NCBI RefSeq assembly: GCF_001548675.1
Contig: NZ_CP010834.1
Coordinates: 624,001-688,000, forward strand
Source of the DNA: Methanobrevibacter sp. YE315
GTDB lineage: Archaea; Methanobacteriota; Methanobacteria; Methanobacteriales; Methanobacteriaceae
Direction: 5' to 3'
Length of the DNA stretch: 64,000 bases
A program made the translations under genes and the position numbers. The notes under the pieces are model-generated. The model was not told the DNA's origin. It did no database searches and worked only from the letters and a program-made list of their open reading frames with translations. Positions 1-8,781 of the stretch are shown here, piece after piece. Within the stretch, counting starts at the first letter, position 1, and each line of letters opens with the position of its first letter.

Positions 1-482
1 AATGCTGAAAATCATATGTTAAGATTTATTTTTTAAATTAATAAATATTTGTAAAAAAGGCCTTTTTGTGTGATTTGACTTTGTTTTTTGGATTGTCTGG
101 AATGAATTTTTTTTCTAGAATTGGGATATTTTTGCATGAAATCGGGTTTTTTATGATTTTTTTGTTTTAGCTATTTGAGATTTAATTCAACTTCGTTTCA
201 TTCAGATATTGCTGATAATTTTTGATTTTAATAATTACTGTTAAATATTTCTTATTTTTGAATTTTAAACGTTTATTATAATTTACTGTATGGGATTTCT
301 TTCCGAGTAAGTCAAAATTTTTGCCATGTTTCCAATTTATCATGATTTGTATATTCGTTTTTTCAATTCGGTCAATATCAGTGTTAAAAACCTTAAAATA
401 TGTTTGTTTCTTCTTTATTTTCTAAATGTTAAATTTTAAAGAAATTACACTTGAAATGCACCTCTCTCTGCAATAACAAAAA
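1..482. other. AT-rich intergenic stretch, no gene seen
   Basis: No open frame with a plausible ribosome binding site is visible on either strand. The only local structure is a palindrome at 54-67 (AAAAAGG then CCTTTTT) that could be the hairpin of a terminator for a gene left of the window. The right end is the 3' flank of the EamA gene, with no clear terminator for it. Confidence 0.5.
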
Positions 483-1373
483 TTAATTTTCAGTACTTTC
501 ATTTTTACCTAAAAGCATCATGGCCACTATAGTTAATATGAATCCGGTAAACATCAGAATTGTTGGAATCTCTCTATAAAATATCAATCCGAAAATCAAT
601 GCCGCAAAAGGTTCGGCACCTGACAGCAGTATGGATGAAACGCCGGAGTCAATATAATTCAGGCTCAATGTTGACAGGATATACGGCAAGGCAAATGAAA
701 AAGTAGAGTGTAGAATTAGAAATATTATGGTCAAAACAGGATTGATTGAAATGAAACTTGATATCTGATTGAAATTGGAAAACGGTATTAATCCTATTGA
801 AATAAGGATAATTGAATAGAAAAGGATTGTAAAGGTATGTTTTCCATCTTCAATTGATTTTTTGGAAGCCATAAGATATATCGCCCAAAATATTGCAGCG
901 CCAAAACCCAATAATATTCCAAATGGAGGAATGTTTAAAATATTGCTTTCAAAGACCCCTGTCATTAGCACACATCCTGCAATAGCCATCATCATGCAAA
1001 TCACTTTTCTAGATGTAATCTTTTCTTTAAACAGCACATATGCAAATATCAATACAAAAATCGGTGCAGTGGACAATAAAACTGCAGCCAAAGACAATGG
1101 CACAGTATTCATTGATTCATTATAGCACAGATTAAGCCCTACAATGCAGATTGCGCAAACTAAAAATAAGGGAATATCCTTCAAATCTATCTTAAACAGA
1201 CTTTTATCAGTTGCCAGAATGGCAATCAATATGGGAATGATGGCTATTGAAAACCTTAAAAATAGGAGGGTGGTAGAATCGATTCCGTTTTGAGTCAATG
1301 TTCGAACAAAAACGCCGCTTGATCCAAACATTATTCCTGCAAGAATGGGCAAAATTAAATAGATTTTTCTCAT
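483..1373 (-). CDS. EamA/DMT-family permease
   Basis: This 296-residue protein is an integral membrane carrier of the drug/metabolite transporter superfamily; the substrate cannot be read from the sequence. It shows about ten hydrophobic helices in two EamA halves (roughly residues 5-138 and 150-288), the usual length for the family, and a basic N-terminus. The ATG at 1373 follows an AGTGAT ribosome binding site. It lies 4 bases after the stop of the membrane protein gene at 1378, on the same strand, so the two are probably co-transcribed from a promoter upstream of 2439. Family assignment is secure, function is not. Confidence 0.85.
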   Translation of the reverse strand: MRKIYLILPILAGIMFGSSGVFVRTLTQNGIDSTTLLFLRFSIAIIPILIAILATDKSLFKIDLKDIPLFLVCAICIVGLNLCYNESMNTVPLSLAAVLLSTAPIFVLIFAYVLFKEKITSRKVICMMMAIAGCVLMTGVFESNILNIPPFGILLGFGAAIFWAIYLMASKKSIEDGKHTFTILFYSIILISIGLIPFSNFNQISSFISINPVLTIIFLILHSTFSFALPYILSTLSLNYIDSGVSSILLSGAEPFAALIFGLIFYREIPTILMFTGFILTIVAMMLLGKNESTEN

Positions 1374-1377
1374 AAAA

Positions 1378-2439
1378 TCACTCTAAATAAGAATAGGCAT
1401 TCCATGAAACCGTGTAGTATTCGCATTTATCTTTTAGAGGAATCTTCAAATCGTTGATTAATTCCATCTCATTGTATGATGAATCTACATGATATCTTTC
1501 ATTGCTTATCTTTTCAATCGGAATGGCTCCAAAATCAACGTTGTCTGAGATATTTGCAATTTCTACAGTATAGTAGTCAGGTTCCGCTCCGGCCAAAGCA
1601 ATTGTGAACCTCAAAGCTATGATGAAAATGACTATGATGTAAGGAAGGAAGCGGTTAAATAAGTATCTGGTTTTACTTAAACCGATATTTCTGTATGTCG
1701 GCTGTATTGATTCGTTTTCCCTGAGTAATTCCTCATCGTTAAGTATGCTGCCTACAATGTAATTCAAGTAATATCCGTTTCTGTAGACTAGATATAATCC
1801 TAAAATCCCTACAAGTGCGGGTGTTCCCCACATTCCACCATCGATTGCTCCAATGATTAGGCAACTTGAAAAGAAAGCTATTAGGGATGTTGTAAACCAT
1901 GGGCGTTTTTGGCATGCTAAAACGAGTGTTGCAAATAGTATAGGTATTAACAAAATCACTAAAAAACCGGCACTTGGAACATATGAATATAGGCCGACGC
2001 CAGTATTAATGCCTCCCTGAATAAACGGTCCCATTATTTGAGTTAGGACTTTGCCTAAAATGGACTTCAACAAGTGAGTATGCAGAATGCTTGTAGAACT
2101 CATTGTGTTGGACATTGAGCAAAATACTGTGTTGAGTTTAATGCCCATTTGCATTCTGAATACAATTTCTAAAATGATGCCTGAAACTAATAAAATACTG
2201 CCGATTATGATTGACATCTTCAAATATTTTGTAACGTCGATTTCTCTGTCAATTGCTTGGGATAAAATCATAAATAAACCTAAAAGGCCGAAAAACATAA
2301 TGTCTTTTCCTTTTGAGGATCCCATTAGGAATAAATAAGTTATTGGCCTTATGATTGGATTTAAGATATCGGTTACAAAGATTACTCCGGCAAGGAGTAT
2401 GAATATAAATCCAAGTAATATGGTTTTGTTAAGTTTCAT
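1378..2439 (-). CDS. polytopic membrane protein of unknown function
   Basis: I do not recognise the family. The product (about 353 residues) has at least eight hydrophobic segments over residues 1-300, with a polar interruption near residues 235-260. After the last helix there is an acidic, probably extracytoplasmic tail of about 60 residues rich in Asp, Glu and Tyr. The ATG at 2439 is preferred over an upstream TTG at 2445; no good ribosome binding site is visible, so the message may be leaderless or start close by. It is the first gene of a two-gene unit with the EamA permease. A sensor or transport role is possible but unsupported. Confidence 0.6.
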   Translation of the reverse strand: MKLNKTILLGFIFILLAGVIFVTDILNPIIRPITYLFLMGSSKGKDIMFFGLLGLFMILSQAIDREIDVTKYLKMSIIIGSILLVSGIILEIVFRMQMGIKLNTVFCSMSNTMSSTSILHTHLLKSILGKVLTQIMGPFIQGGINTGVGLYSYVPSAGFLVILLIPILFATLVLACQKRPWFTTSLIAFFSSCLIIGAIDGGMWGTPALVGILGLYLVYRNGYYLNYIVGSILNDEELLRENESIQPTYRNIGLSKTRYLFNRFLPYIIVIFIIALRFTIALAGAEPDYYTVEIANISDNVDFGAIPIEKISNERYHVDSSYNEMELINDLKIPLKDKCEYYTVSWNAYSYLE

Positions 2440-2445
2440 TAACAA

Positions 2446-2785
2446 TACTTTAATTATTAATACTTTAAATAAATGATGTTTGTGTTTCCGCAGCAGGGAG
2501 GTGTCGGATATCTATCCGCTTTTGAAGGAAATCTTCCATCTAAATTTTTTTAAAATATTCCACTTAAAATGATTGTGTTTAAATTATTTGATTTGAGCAT
2601 GAAAGCGTCTTACTAAATTAGATTCATGTTTCGACAAAAAAAATATTTTGGATTATTATTCCGTGCATTTTTACATCTATATAAATGAATTCTTGGGATT
2701 ATAGTAAGTTTAATATATTAATGACAAAATATTATTACATACAGAAGAGATTCTTACATACAATTTAAAAAGCAATGGTGAAAAT
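2446..2785. other. divergent intergenic region with promoters
   Basis: The stretch separates two divergent genes. It carries TATA-like elements facing the plus-strand gene (around 2676-2683 and 2709-2717) and a direct repeat TTACATACA at 2735-2743 and 2754-2762. At 2487-2523 there is an unusually GC-rich patch for this AT-rich spacer, containing the dyad CGGAT/ATCCG (2502-2515). No convincing gene is visible in it. Confidence 0.4.
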
Positions 2786-3289
2786 ATGAAAAGAAAATTT
2801 TTAATGATGGGAGTTGTTTTACTCGCAATTTGTGTAACCATCAGTGCAGTAAGTGCAGATGATGGTTGGAGCTTTAATTTTAGTTCCAGTTCAGAAAGTA
2901 ACAGTGACGGTGGAGACGTTAGTGTAGAAAATAACCATGTTAAAATACAAGGTTTAGAATTCACCATCCCTGAAGGATATGTGGAAAATGAAAGTGCTAG
3001 ATTAGTTGGAAATGATACTGATCAAGATGCATTCCCTGGTTTTAAAATATCTGCAGTACAATTTGACAAAGATAATGATTCAATAATTATCAAAGTGGTC
3101 TACGGTGACGATGAACTTAACGCATCATCATACACACCAGCTAATGATACTGTAGCCGAAAAAATCAATGACATTGATGGATACTTTAAAGAATATGACG
3201 ATGGAGTATCATTTAACTACATCAAAGATGGAAAATTAGTTGAATTATTTGCTCCAAATAAAGAAACCCTCATTTCATTATTCAAATAG
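2786..3289 (+). CDS. small secreted protein, unknown function
   Basis: The 167-residue product begins with a clear signal peptide (basic MKRK, a hydrophobic stretch to about residue 22, then small residues ending in SAVSA before DDGW). The mature part is acidic and rich in Ser, Asn and Asp. It resembles other short secreted proteins of Methanobrevibacter, but I do not know a named function. There is no C-terminal anchor, so it may be released or held by other wall components. The ATG follows a GGTGA site. It is monocistronic, with a good terminator just after the stop. Confidence 0.65.
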   Translation: MKRKFLMMGVVLLAICVTISAVSADDGWSFNFSSSSESNSDGGDVSVENNHVKIQGLEFTIPEGYVENESARLVGNDTDQDAFPGFKISAVQFDKDNDSIIIKVVYGDDELNASSYTPANDTVAEKINDIDGYFKEYDDGVSFNYIKDGKLVELFAPNKETLISLFK

Positions 3290-3316
3290 AATTATAAAAA
3301 TTTAATTCTATTTTTT
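3287..3316 (+). terminator. hairpin terminator after secreted protein gene
   Basis: Inverted repeat TAGAATTA (3287-3294) and TAATTCTA (3303-3310) with an 8-base loop, followed directly by a T-run. The left arm overlaps the stop codon. Confidence 0.7.
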
Positions 3317-3391
3317 CTTATTTTTTTTTAAAATATTCCAAAGACAAATGATAAGTAATATTTATCAAAAGCATACAATATTTTAATTGAT

Positions 3392-4201
3392 ATGTTTCCA
3401 ATAGAATATTTCATAGGACTGATTTTAATTGGTATCTGTGCCGGTTTTGCATCAGGGCTTTTAGGTGTTGGTGGAGGATTTTTAATTGTTCCTCTGCAAT
3501 ATTTCCTGTTAAAGTACATTGGAGTATCGCCAGATCTTGCAATCTTAATCTCTTTTGGAACAAGTTTGGCAATCATTATTCCAACATCTATTAGCGGTGC
3601 TTATAGGCATACCAGAACAATGGACAATATCTTAAAGCCAGGAATTCGTTTAGGTATTTTTGGAATTATTGGTGGTGCACTGGGCGGTTTTGTTGCTTCA
3701 GTCCTGCCTTCAAGAGTTCTGGAGATAATTTTTGGCCTTTTACTGTTGTTCATTACAGTTAACAATATCGTCAATATCAATAAGGAAAGGGAAGAAGCCA
3801 AAATCCCATTTAATTGGATTTCAATTGGAATAATAGGATTGCTTGTTGGTTTTTCATCAGGACTTTTGGGTGTTGGCGGAGGAGTATTTTTAATAGCCAT
3901 CCTAACAGCACTGCTCGGATTTTCAATGATAGAAGCTATTGGAACATCTTCAATATTCATTAGCTTGACAGCTGTTGGAGGATTTTTGTCTTATATGATT
4001 TCAGGCTGGGGAGTTAGCACATTTCCATATTCAATAGGTTATGTGAGCATTATTAATTTTATTTTGATTGCTTGTTTTTCAGTGCCAATGGCATCACTTG
4101 GAGCTAAAATGGCACATAAGGTTCCTCAAAAAAAGCTAAAAATAATATTTTCAGTATTGGTCTTATATATGGCATTAAAAATGTTGGGTATTTTACCGTG
4201 A
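3392..4201 (+). CDS. TauE/SafE-family permease
   Basis: The 269-residue membrane protein has the duplicated signature of the sulfite exporter TauE/SafE family: SGLLGVGGG at residues 21-29 and again at 156-164, each at the start of a four-helix half. The family moves anions such as sulfite, sulfoacetate or other organosulfur compounds, but substrate cannot be inferred here. Length and topology are normal. The ATG at 3392 has only a weak upstream site (TTGAT). The gene ends 9 bases before a small TPR protein gene, so the two are probably one transcript. Confidence 0.85.
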   Translation: MFPIEYFIGLILIGICAGFASGLLGVGGGFLIVPLQYFLLKYIGVSPDLAILISFGTSLAIIIPTSISGAYRHTRTMDNILKPGIRLGIFGIIGGALGGFVASVLPSRVLEIIFGLLLLFITVNNIVNINKEREEAKIPFNWISIGIIGLLVGFSSGLLGVGGGVFLIAILTALLGFSMIEAIGTSSIFISLTAVGGFLSYMISGWGVSTFPYSIGYVSIINFILIACFSVPMASLGAKMAHKVPQKKLKIIFSVLVLYMALKMLGILP

Positions 4202-4210
4202 GGTGATAGA

Positions 4211-4573
4211 ATGAGTGGAGACAGAAAAATCGGAGAAAACTTTGATGCTGAAAAAGCAGACAGCATTTTCGATAAATTAAAAAATGTTGAAGGGAAAATA
4301 AAACCTAAAAGGGAAGGGAAATTCGATAATATTAAGGATTTGATGAATGAAGCGCAATATCTGGAAAAATCAGGTAAATTGGATGAAGCCTGTGAATTGT
4401 ACAGGCAGGTCATTTTTGTTTTGCCGGATTCTCAAAAGGCTTATGAAGCCCTTATAAACATTTACCAAAAACAGGGAAAAACTGATGAGGAAAAAGACAT
4501 TTTAAAGGAAGCTATCAGTAATTGTAAAAAGAATGATGAGTTTAAAAAAAGATTAAATGAATTGGTTAAATGA
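4211..4573 (+). CDS. small TPR-repeat protein
   Basis: A 120-residue soluble protein. Residues 43-105 read as tetratricopeptide-type helices (a long helix with AQYLEKSGKLDEACELY, then SQKAYEALINIYQKQG and a third helix), so it probably mediates protein contacts. The first 40 residues are charged and look disordered. A strong GAGGTGATAG ribosome binding site precedes the ATG. Coupling to the TauE-type permease upstream suggests co-expression; no enzymatic role is visible. Confidence 0.7.
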   Translation: MSGDRKIGENFDAEKADSIFDKLKNVEGKIKPKREGKFDNIKDLMNEAQYLEKSGKLDEACELYRQVIFVLPDSQKAYEALINIYQKQGKTDEEKDILKEAISNCKKNDEFKKRLNELVK

Positions 4574-4590
4574 ATATTAGTTCATTTAAC
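4565..4590. terminator. bidirectional hairpin between convergent genes
   Basis: Perfect 10-bp arms GTTAAATGAA (4565-4574) and TTCATTTAAC (4581-4590) around a 6-base loop, lying between the stop codons of the TPR gene and the small membrane protein gene on the other strand. Confidence 0.6.
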
Positions 4591-4802
4591 TATCTAAACC
4601 ATCCTAGCCCATAAACCAATATTAGGTTAATGACAAATATGACTATTGAAAAGTAGATTAGATACCTTCCGTGTTTGCGGTATAATTCCACGTCCTTTTT
4701 GTAAAAGAACATTATTGTTCCATAAACCAAACCTAAAATTGGAGATACTAGTGCAACTATGTATCCAATGATGGGTATGATTATATTTCCTTCGCCTTCC
4801 AT
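4590..4802 (-). CDS. small two-helix membrane protein
   Basis: A 70-residue product with two hydrophobic helices (about residues 8-31 and 45-66) joined by a charged loop. I do not recognise the family. An AGAGGT ribosome binding site lies at good spacing before the ATG at 4802, which supports a real gene. It stands alone, 90 bases downstream of the cluster at 4891-6495 on the same strand. Confidence 0.55.
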   Translation of the reverse strand: MEGEGNIIIPIIGYIVALVSPILGLVYGTIMFFYKKDVELYRKHGRYLIYFSIVIFVINLILVYGLGWFR

Positions 4803-4865
4803 GTTTTAACCTCTTAGTAATGCTTTTTAGAAAATGATTTTTAAAAAAAGATTATCTTTAAAAAA

Positions 4866-4897
4866 TAAAAAATAAGAAGAGTTATTCTCCTTATTTT
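4866..4897 (-). terminator. hairpin terminator of the UPF0145 cluster
   Basis: On the minus strand the end of the 82-residue gene can fold: AATAAG pairs with CTTATT, and GAG with CTC inside, with a two-base bulge. A run of T residues follows on the minus strand. Confidence 0.5.
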
Positions 4898-5139
4898 TTG
4901 AAAATTCCTTTGATTTTAGATAAGACACCTGTTGTGAGCAATCCAATGGCAACATTGTAGATCATGTTTGCCTGTGACTCATCAACACCCAATTTTTCAA
5001 CTATTTGAGCAATGATGAAATCCTTGTTTTTGTTGCCTGCCAAAAAGGTACTTTCGAAAATACCATTTGCTGCAACTCCTTGCTCTTGTGTCAAACCTGT
5101 TTCAGAAATCAATTGGCTTATAAAGTCTTCGCTATTCAT
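4891..5139 (-). CDS. small helical protein, unknown
   Basis: The 82-residue product is predicted to be soluble and mostly helical, with two similar helix pairs (EDFISQLISETGLTQEQ near the N-terminus and DFIIAQIVEKLGVDESQ in the middle), which suggests an internal duplication. The end is a hydrophobic helix with a basic tail (KIKGIFKK) that could touch the membrane. The start overlaps the end of the upstream 279-residue gene by 8 bases, so translation is probably coupled. I do not know its function. Confidence 0.6.
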   Translation of the reverse strand: MNSEDFISQLISETGLTQEQGVAANGIFESTFLAGNKNKDFIIAQIVEKLGVDESQANMIYNVAIGLLTTGVLSKIKGIFKK

Positions 5140-5971
5140 GCTTTTCTGTTTGTTGTTCTTGATTTAAATTTATTCCCATTCCGGTTGCGGTTATGTGGAT
5201 ATGGTCGCCACCCAATCCAACCAATCCGGGTATTATAGTTAAATCTAGAACACCGTTTCCTCCATTTTCTTTTATTTGATTGGCTAGGTTAATTAAACAT
5301 TCATTTATTCCTTTTTTAACCAATAATAAACGAATTTCTTCAATTTGGTCATGTTCTTTAATATCTATTTCATCTTCATTTTTAATTATTACATGACTTT
5401 CGAAAAATTCTAATTTTTCATAATGTGCATATCCCATATCTGGGGTTGTAACAAAATAGAAGTCTAAACTGTTTAGAATTTCATCGCTCTCTTTTTCATC
5501 ATAATCAATTAGTTCATCATTTTTTTCAGGTTGTCCGCGTCCAAATATTTTTTTAATGGTGTTAAAATTCCATTTTAATGCGGATGCTATCAATCCGATA
5601 ACAATCATGAGAATATAGTTGATCAGTGTTGGAAATGCTGCTTGAAGTATTACAACGATTGACCCTGCTGTAATAGCATTCATTCCTAATGTAGGATTTT
5701 TCAAGATAAAACTATGCACTGTAGTGTCAACAAAAAGAATTAATGCGCTTATGGCACCTAAATCTCTACCTATAAGCTTTTTGGCCATTATAGTTTCAAC
5801 AGCTCCAGCAAGAAGCGGTGCAAATATAAGTGCTAGATTCCATCCGAATATGGCTATGTGATGCACATAAAAAAACCAATATAATATAAGACCTGATGCT
5901 GTACCTGCGGCAATACATAACAGTGCCAAAAATAAGTCTTTCCAAACTACTTCTTCGCCTTTAATTTTCAT
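5132..5971 (-). CDS. membrane protein with UPF0145-like C-terminal domain
   Basis: The 279-residue product has about five transmembrane helices in residues 10-135, then a charged linker and a soluble C-terminal domain. The last about 90 residues (from NSLDFYFVTT through an ANQIKENGGNGVLDLT segment to HIHITATGMG) resemble the YbjQ/UPF0145 fold: a cytoplasmic module seen in the gene next door, here fused to a membrane anchor. The YbjQ resemblance is a judgement from pattern, not an alignment. It sits 1 base after the UPF0145 gene and overlaps the 82-residue gene, so this is a tight operon. Function unknown. Confidence 0.55.
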   Translation of the reverse strand: MKIKGEEVVWKDLFLALLCIAAGTASGLILYWFFYVHHIAIFGWNLALIFAPLLAGAVETIMAKKLIGRDLGAISALILFVDTTVHSFILKNPTLGMNAITAGSIVVILQAAFPTLINYILMIVIGLIASALKWNFNTIKKIFGRGQPEKNDELIDYDEKESDEILNSLDFYFVTTPDMGYAHYEKLEFFESHVIIKNEDEIDIKEHDQIEEIRLLLVKKGINECLINLANQIKENGGNGVLDLTIIPGLVGLGGDHIHITATGMGINLNQEQQTEKHE

Positions 5972-5972
5972 G

Positions 5973-6296
5973 CTATTCGTATTTCACGGCGGTGCCATAT
6001 GCTGTTACAAGGATGGTATTTCCCATGGTACCTCCGAGGTTATCATAAGAAATCTTAAGTCCGATTATTGCATTAGCACCTAAGCTTTTAGCTTTTTCTT
6101 CCATACTTTCAAAGGCAATGTTACGGGCTTTCTCCAATTCTTCTTCATATTGTGAAGTTCTACCGCCTACAACATCACGAACGCCTGAAAATAAGTCTTT
6201 ATAAATATTGGAACCGATTAAAGACTCTCCGGTAACAAGACCCTTATAATCTATAATTTGCTTGTTTTCTAATGTATTTGCTGAAGTTAAAATCAT
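5973..6296 (-). CDS. YbjQ/UPF0145 family protein
   Basis: A 107-residue protein with the family features: a start resembling [12 protein letters not shown], an [10 protein letters not shown]-type core (here [16 protein letters not shown], about residues 71-86) and a C-terminal strand ending near YGTAVKYE. The family forms small oligomers with no agreed function; a heavy-metal link has been suggested in names only. It lies 7 bases after the DUF2116 zinc-ribbon gene and 1 base before a membrane-fused relative, so the cluster probably works as a unit at the membrane. Confidence 0.85.
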   Translation of the reverse strand: MILTSANTLENKQIIDYKGLVTGESLIGSNIYKDLFSGVRDVVGGRTSQYEEELEKARNIAFESMEEKAKSLGANAIIGLKISYDNLGGTMGNTILVTAYGTAVKYE

Positions 6297-6303
6297 ATTA
6301 CCA

Positions 6304-6495
6304 CTATTTCATGAATGTCATTATGGCCCATATAATCAGGAAAATTGCAATGACTATATATAAGATTATTTGTGATCTTTTTCTTTGGTTTAATCTTGCA
6401 TCCCAGACTTTCTGACAATCTGGTGAGCATACTAGTTCGTTCAATGGAATTGGGGTTCCACATATTGGACAATGTTTATGAGGTTCTACTGCCAT
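6304..6495 (-). CDS. DUF2116-type zinc-ribbon membrane protein
   Basis: The 63-residue product carries a zinc ribbon (CPICG near residue 9, then CSPDCQ near residue 27) and one C-terminal membrane helix (about residues 43-61). This layout fits DUF2116 proteins of methanogens. GGAGATGA precedes the ATG. It follows tatD by 11 bases and precedes the UPF0145 gene by 7, so it belongs to a long minus-strand run from 7981 to 4891. The role is unknown. Confidence 0.75.
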   Translation of the reverse strand: MAVEPHKHCPICGTPIPLNELVCSPDCQKVWDARLNQRKRSQIILYIVIAIFLIIWAIMTFMK

Positions 6496-6506
6496 TTTTT
6501 CATCTC

Positions 6507-7295
6507 CTATATTTTAAAGAATTCTTTAGTATTTTTATTAACTTGAACTGCAAGTTCCTCTGCATCCATTCCCATGCAGAGTGCAATTGTTTTGAGGATG
6601 TGGGGTAAATATTTTGGTTCATTTCTATTTTTTTTAGGTTTCTTGTCAAAGTTTTTAGGTATTAAAAACGGTGCATCTGTTTCAATCATCAATTTTTCAG
6701 GAGGAATTACACTTACAGCTTCCTGCAGGTCTCTTCCTCTTTTCATATCACAAATCCAACCTGTAACACCAATAAAACAACCTAAATCAATGTAATTTTG
6801 TGCTTCCTGTTTTGTTCCTGTAAAGCAATGAACTACAGAGCGTTCAATAACACTGTCATGTCTTTTTAGAATGGTGTATAAGTCTTTGTGCGCTTCTCTT
6901 TCATGTAGAAATAAAGGCAAATCGGTTCTTTCGGCCACTTCTATCTGGGCTTCAAACCATTTTCTTTGAAGGTCTTGCGGTGAAAAGTTTCTGTTATAGT
7001 CAAGACCGCATTCTCCGATTGCAACAACACAATCATTTTTAGATATCTTTTCAAGTTCAAACATGGTGTGCCCATTGCATGTTTTTGCATCGTGGGGATG
7101 AACACCTGAAGTTGAAAACAAGGTTCCAGGATATTTTGAAGCATATTCGGCAGCCATCTGGCTTGAATGCACGTTGGTTCCTGTAATGATAAACTGATTA
7201 ACACCAACTTTTTTGGCTTCTTCAATAATTTCAACCCTGTCCTTTTTGAATGAGGAATGCATCAGGTTTAAGCCAATATCGACAAGATTATCCAC
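6507..7295 (-). CDS. tatD: TatD family metal-dependent deoxyribonuclease
   Basis: The 262-residue protein is a TIM-barrel metal-dependent hydrolase of the TatD family, expected to act on DNA ends in the cytoplasm. It matches the classical enterobacterial TatD closely by eye: DIGLNLMHSSF at the start (the TatD subtype without the usual HxH), GVHPHDA, AIGECGLDYNRNFS, VVHCFTGT, GVTGWICD, and IETDAPFLIP with NEPKYLPHI. The start is GTG with a good GGTGAT site. It is 8 bases after pyrH. A second, divergent TatD-type hydrolase lies at 23019-23774. The resemblance to bacteria suggests transfer. Confidence 0.85.
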   Translation of the reverse strand: MDNLVDIGLNLMHSSFKKDRVEIIEEAKKVGVNQFIITGTNVHSSQMAAEYASKYPGTLFSTSGVHPHDAKTCNGHTMFELEKISKNDCVVAIGECGLDYNRNFSPQDLQRKWFEAQIEVAERTDLPLFLHEREAHKDLYTILKRHDSVIERSVVHCFTGTKQEAQNYIDLGCFIGVTGWICDMKRGRDLQEAVSVIPPEKLMIETDAPFLIPKNFDKKPKKNRNEPKYLPHILKTIALCMGMDAEELAVQVNKNTKEFFKI

Positions 7296-7303
7296 TAAAT
7301 CAC

Positions 7304-7981
7304 CTATTCATTAATAATTCTTGTTCCTATGTTTTCTCCATTGACGGCCTTGATTAGGTTTTCAGGTTCAAAGCCGTTGGTAATGATAGTTTCCAAATCA
7401 GATCTTTTAATCATCTGGACTGCAGTTGTGTCGAAGAATTCATAGGTTCCTGCTTTAACGTCCTTGCCGCTTAAAAATTCAAGCAAATCAGTTGCTGTAA
7501 TTTCCGGAACAAGTTCAGCATCATCAAATTTGTTAGGGTCTTTTGTATACATTCCGTCAACTGAAGTCAAGTTGATGAGTTTGTCTGCTTGAACGAATTC
7601 TGCCAAGATTGCAGATACTGCATCAGTACTGTGCGCAGGCTCTGTTCCACCCATAACGACTATTTTTCCAGTTGCTGAAAATTCCAATGCTTCCTGGAAA
7701 TTGTGAGGTACTCTTTGATATGCTGCATCACCAAGTGCGGCCAACATTAATTTAGCATTTATTCTTGTAACTTCAATTCCAATGTCATCACATTGCGCTT
7801 CACCAGCACCCAAGTCACGAACTACGCTGATATATTCTCTTGCCGGTTTTCCTCCTCCAACAACAATGAATAATTCGTGTTCTTCGGTCAAATCTTTTAA
7901 TATAGCACTGTATTCCTGGAATTTTTTACAATCATATTCTTTAAGTAAAATTGATCCTCCAATTGCGATTACAATTTTCAT
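7304..7981 (-). CDS. pyrH: UMP kinase (archaeal type)
   Basis: The 225-residue protein belongs to the amino acid kinase fold and should phosphorylate UMP to UDP in pyrimidine synthesis. It shows the N-terminal phosphate loop [10 protein letters not shown], the [12 protein letters not shown] segment, [14 protein letters not shown] and [13 protein letters not shown], all typical of archaeal PyrH, which is shorter than the bacterial enzyme. The ATG follows AAGGTGAAT. It heads the minus-strand run that continues with tatD. Confidence 0.92.
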   Translation of the reverse strand: MKIVIAIGGSILLKEYDCKKFQEYSAILKDLTEEHELFIVVGGGKPAREYISVVRDLGAGEAQCDDIGIEVTRINAKLMLAALGDAAYQRVPHNFQEALEFSATGKIVVMGGTEPAHSTDAVSAILAEFVQADKLINLTSVDGMYTKDPNKFDDAELVPEITATDLLEFLSGKDVKAGTYEFFDTTAVQMIKRSDLETIITNGFEPENLIKAVNGENIGTRIINE

Positions 7982-8057
7982 ATATTCACCTTAAATATTA
8001 TATATCTTTTAGATATTATTTAAATTTTAATAACTATGAAATAGATAATTATGTTCA

Positions 8058-8747
8058 ATGACTTTAAAAGAACAAATTTACATTAGAAAATCCTGCCGCA
8101 AATATCTGGATGGGGAAATCGACATGAATCAAATCCATGATTTCATGAAAACCGTAAAGCCGTTAAACAGCCAAATCAATTATAGTTATGAAATCTTAAC
8201 ACTTGATGAAGTTAAAAACCATGCCCGTTTTTCTGCTCCCTATTATTTGGCGTTATTTACAGACAATAGGGAAAATTATGTGGATATGGGTTTTATTTTC
8301 CAGCAATTGTGTCTTTATCTTCAAAGCATAGGCATCGGTACTTGTTGGGTGGGCCTTGCTTCTCCTAAAAAGAAGAATTCCGATTTTGTAATTTCAATAG
8401 CTTTCGGCAAATCCGATGACATGACAAGAGAAAAGTCCAAATTCAAGAGAAAGACATTATCCAAAATCTCCGATTTTGAAGATAAGAGATTGGTTCCGGC
8501 ACAACTTGCTCCATCATCCATTAACTCTCAGCCATGGTATTTCAAGCATACTTCCGATGGCTTTGATGTTTACAGGGCAAAACATAATATCATAAAGCGT
8601 AGATTTATAAAAAAATGGAATCTTATTGACATAGGTATAGCTTTGTCACATCTGTATGTAACCAATGAAGACTCCTTTGAATATGAAATAAAAACTGATT
8701 TTGAAGATATTCGTGGCTACATTTACGTTGCAAGTATTAAAATTTAA
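8058..8747 (+). CDS. nitroreductase-family protein (TM1586 type)
   Basis: A 229-residue flavoprotein candidate. The N-terminus (YIRKSCRKYL, residues 8-17) is the FMN-phosphate binding start of nitroreductases. SINSQPWYF (about 154-162) opens a second half, as in the single-chain pseudo-duplicated TM1586-like group where one polypeptide mimics the dimer. The substrate is unknown. The start has a weak site, so the exact first codon is uncertain. It is monocistronic and converges on the aquaporin gene. Confidence 0.75.
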   Translation: MTLKEQIYIRKSCRKYLDGEIDMNQIHDFMKTVKPLNSQINYSYEILTLDEVKNHARFSAPYYLALFTDNRENYVDMGFIFQQLCLYLQSIGIGTCWVGLASPKKKNSDFVISIAFGKSDDMTREKSKFKRKTLSKISDFEDKRLVPAQLAPSSINSQPWYFKHTSDGFDVYRAKHNIIKRRFIKKWNLIDIGIALSHLYVTNEDSFEYEIKTDFEDIRGYIYVASIKI

Positions 8748-8781
8748 AAAAAGAAAATATTAGAGGATTTAAATATCCTCT
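8742..8781 (-). terminator. terminator of the aquaporin gene
   Basis: Arms AGAGGAT (8762-8768) and ATCCTCT (8775-8781) form a 7-bp hairpin with a 6-base loop. On the minus strand it is followed by a T-rich tract (about 8742-8757). Confidence 0.6.
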
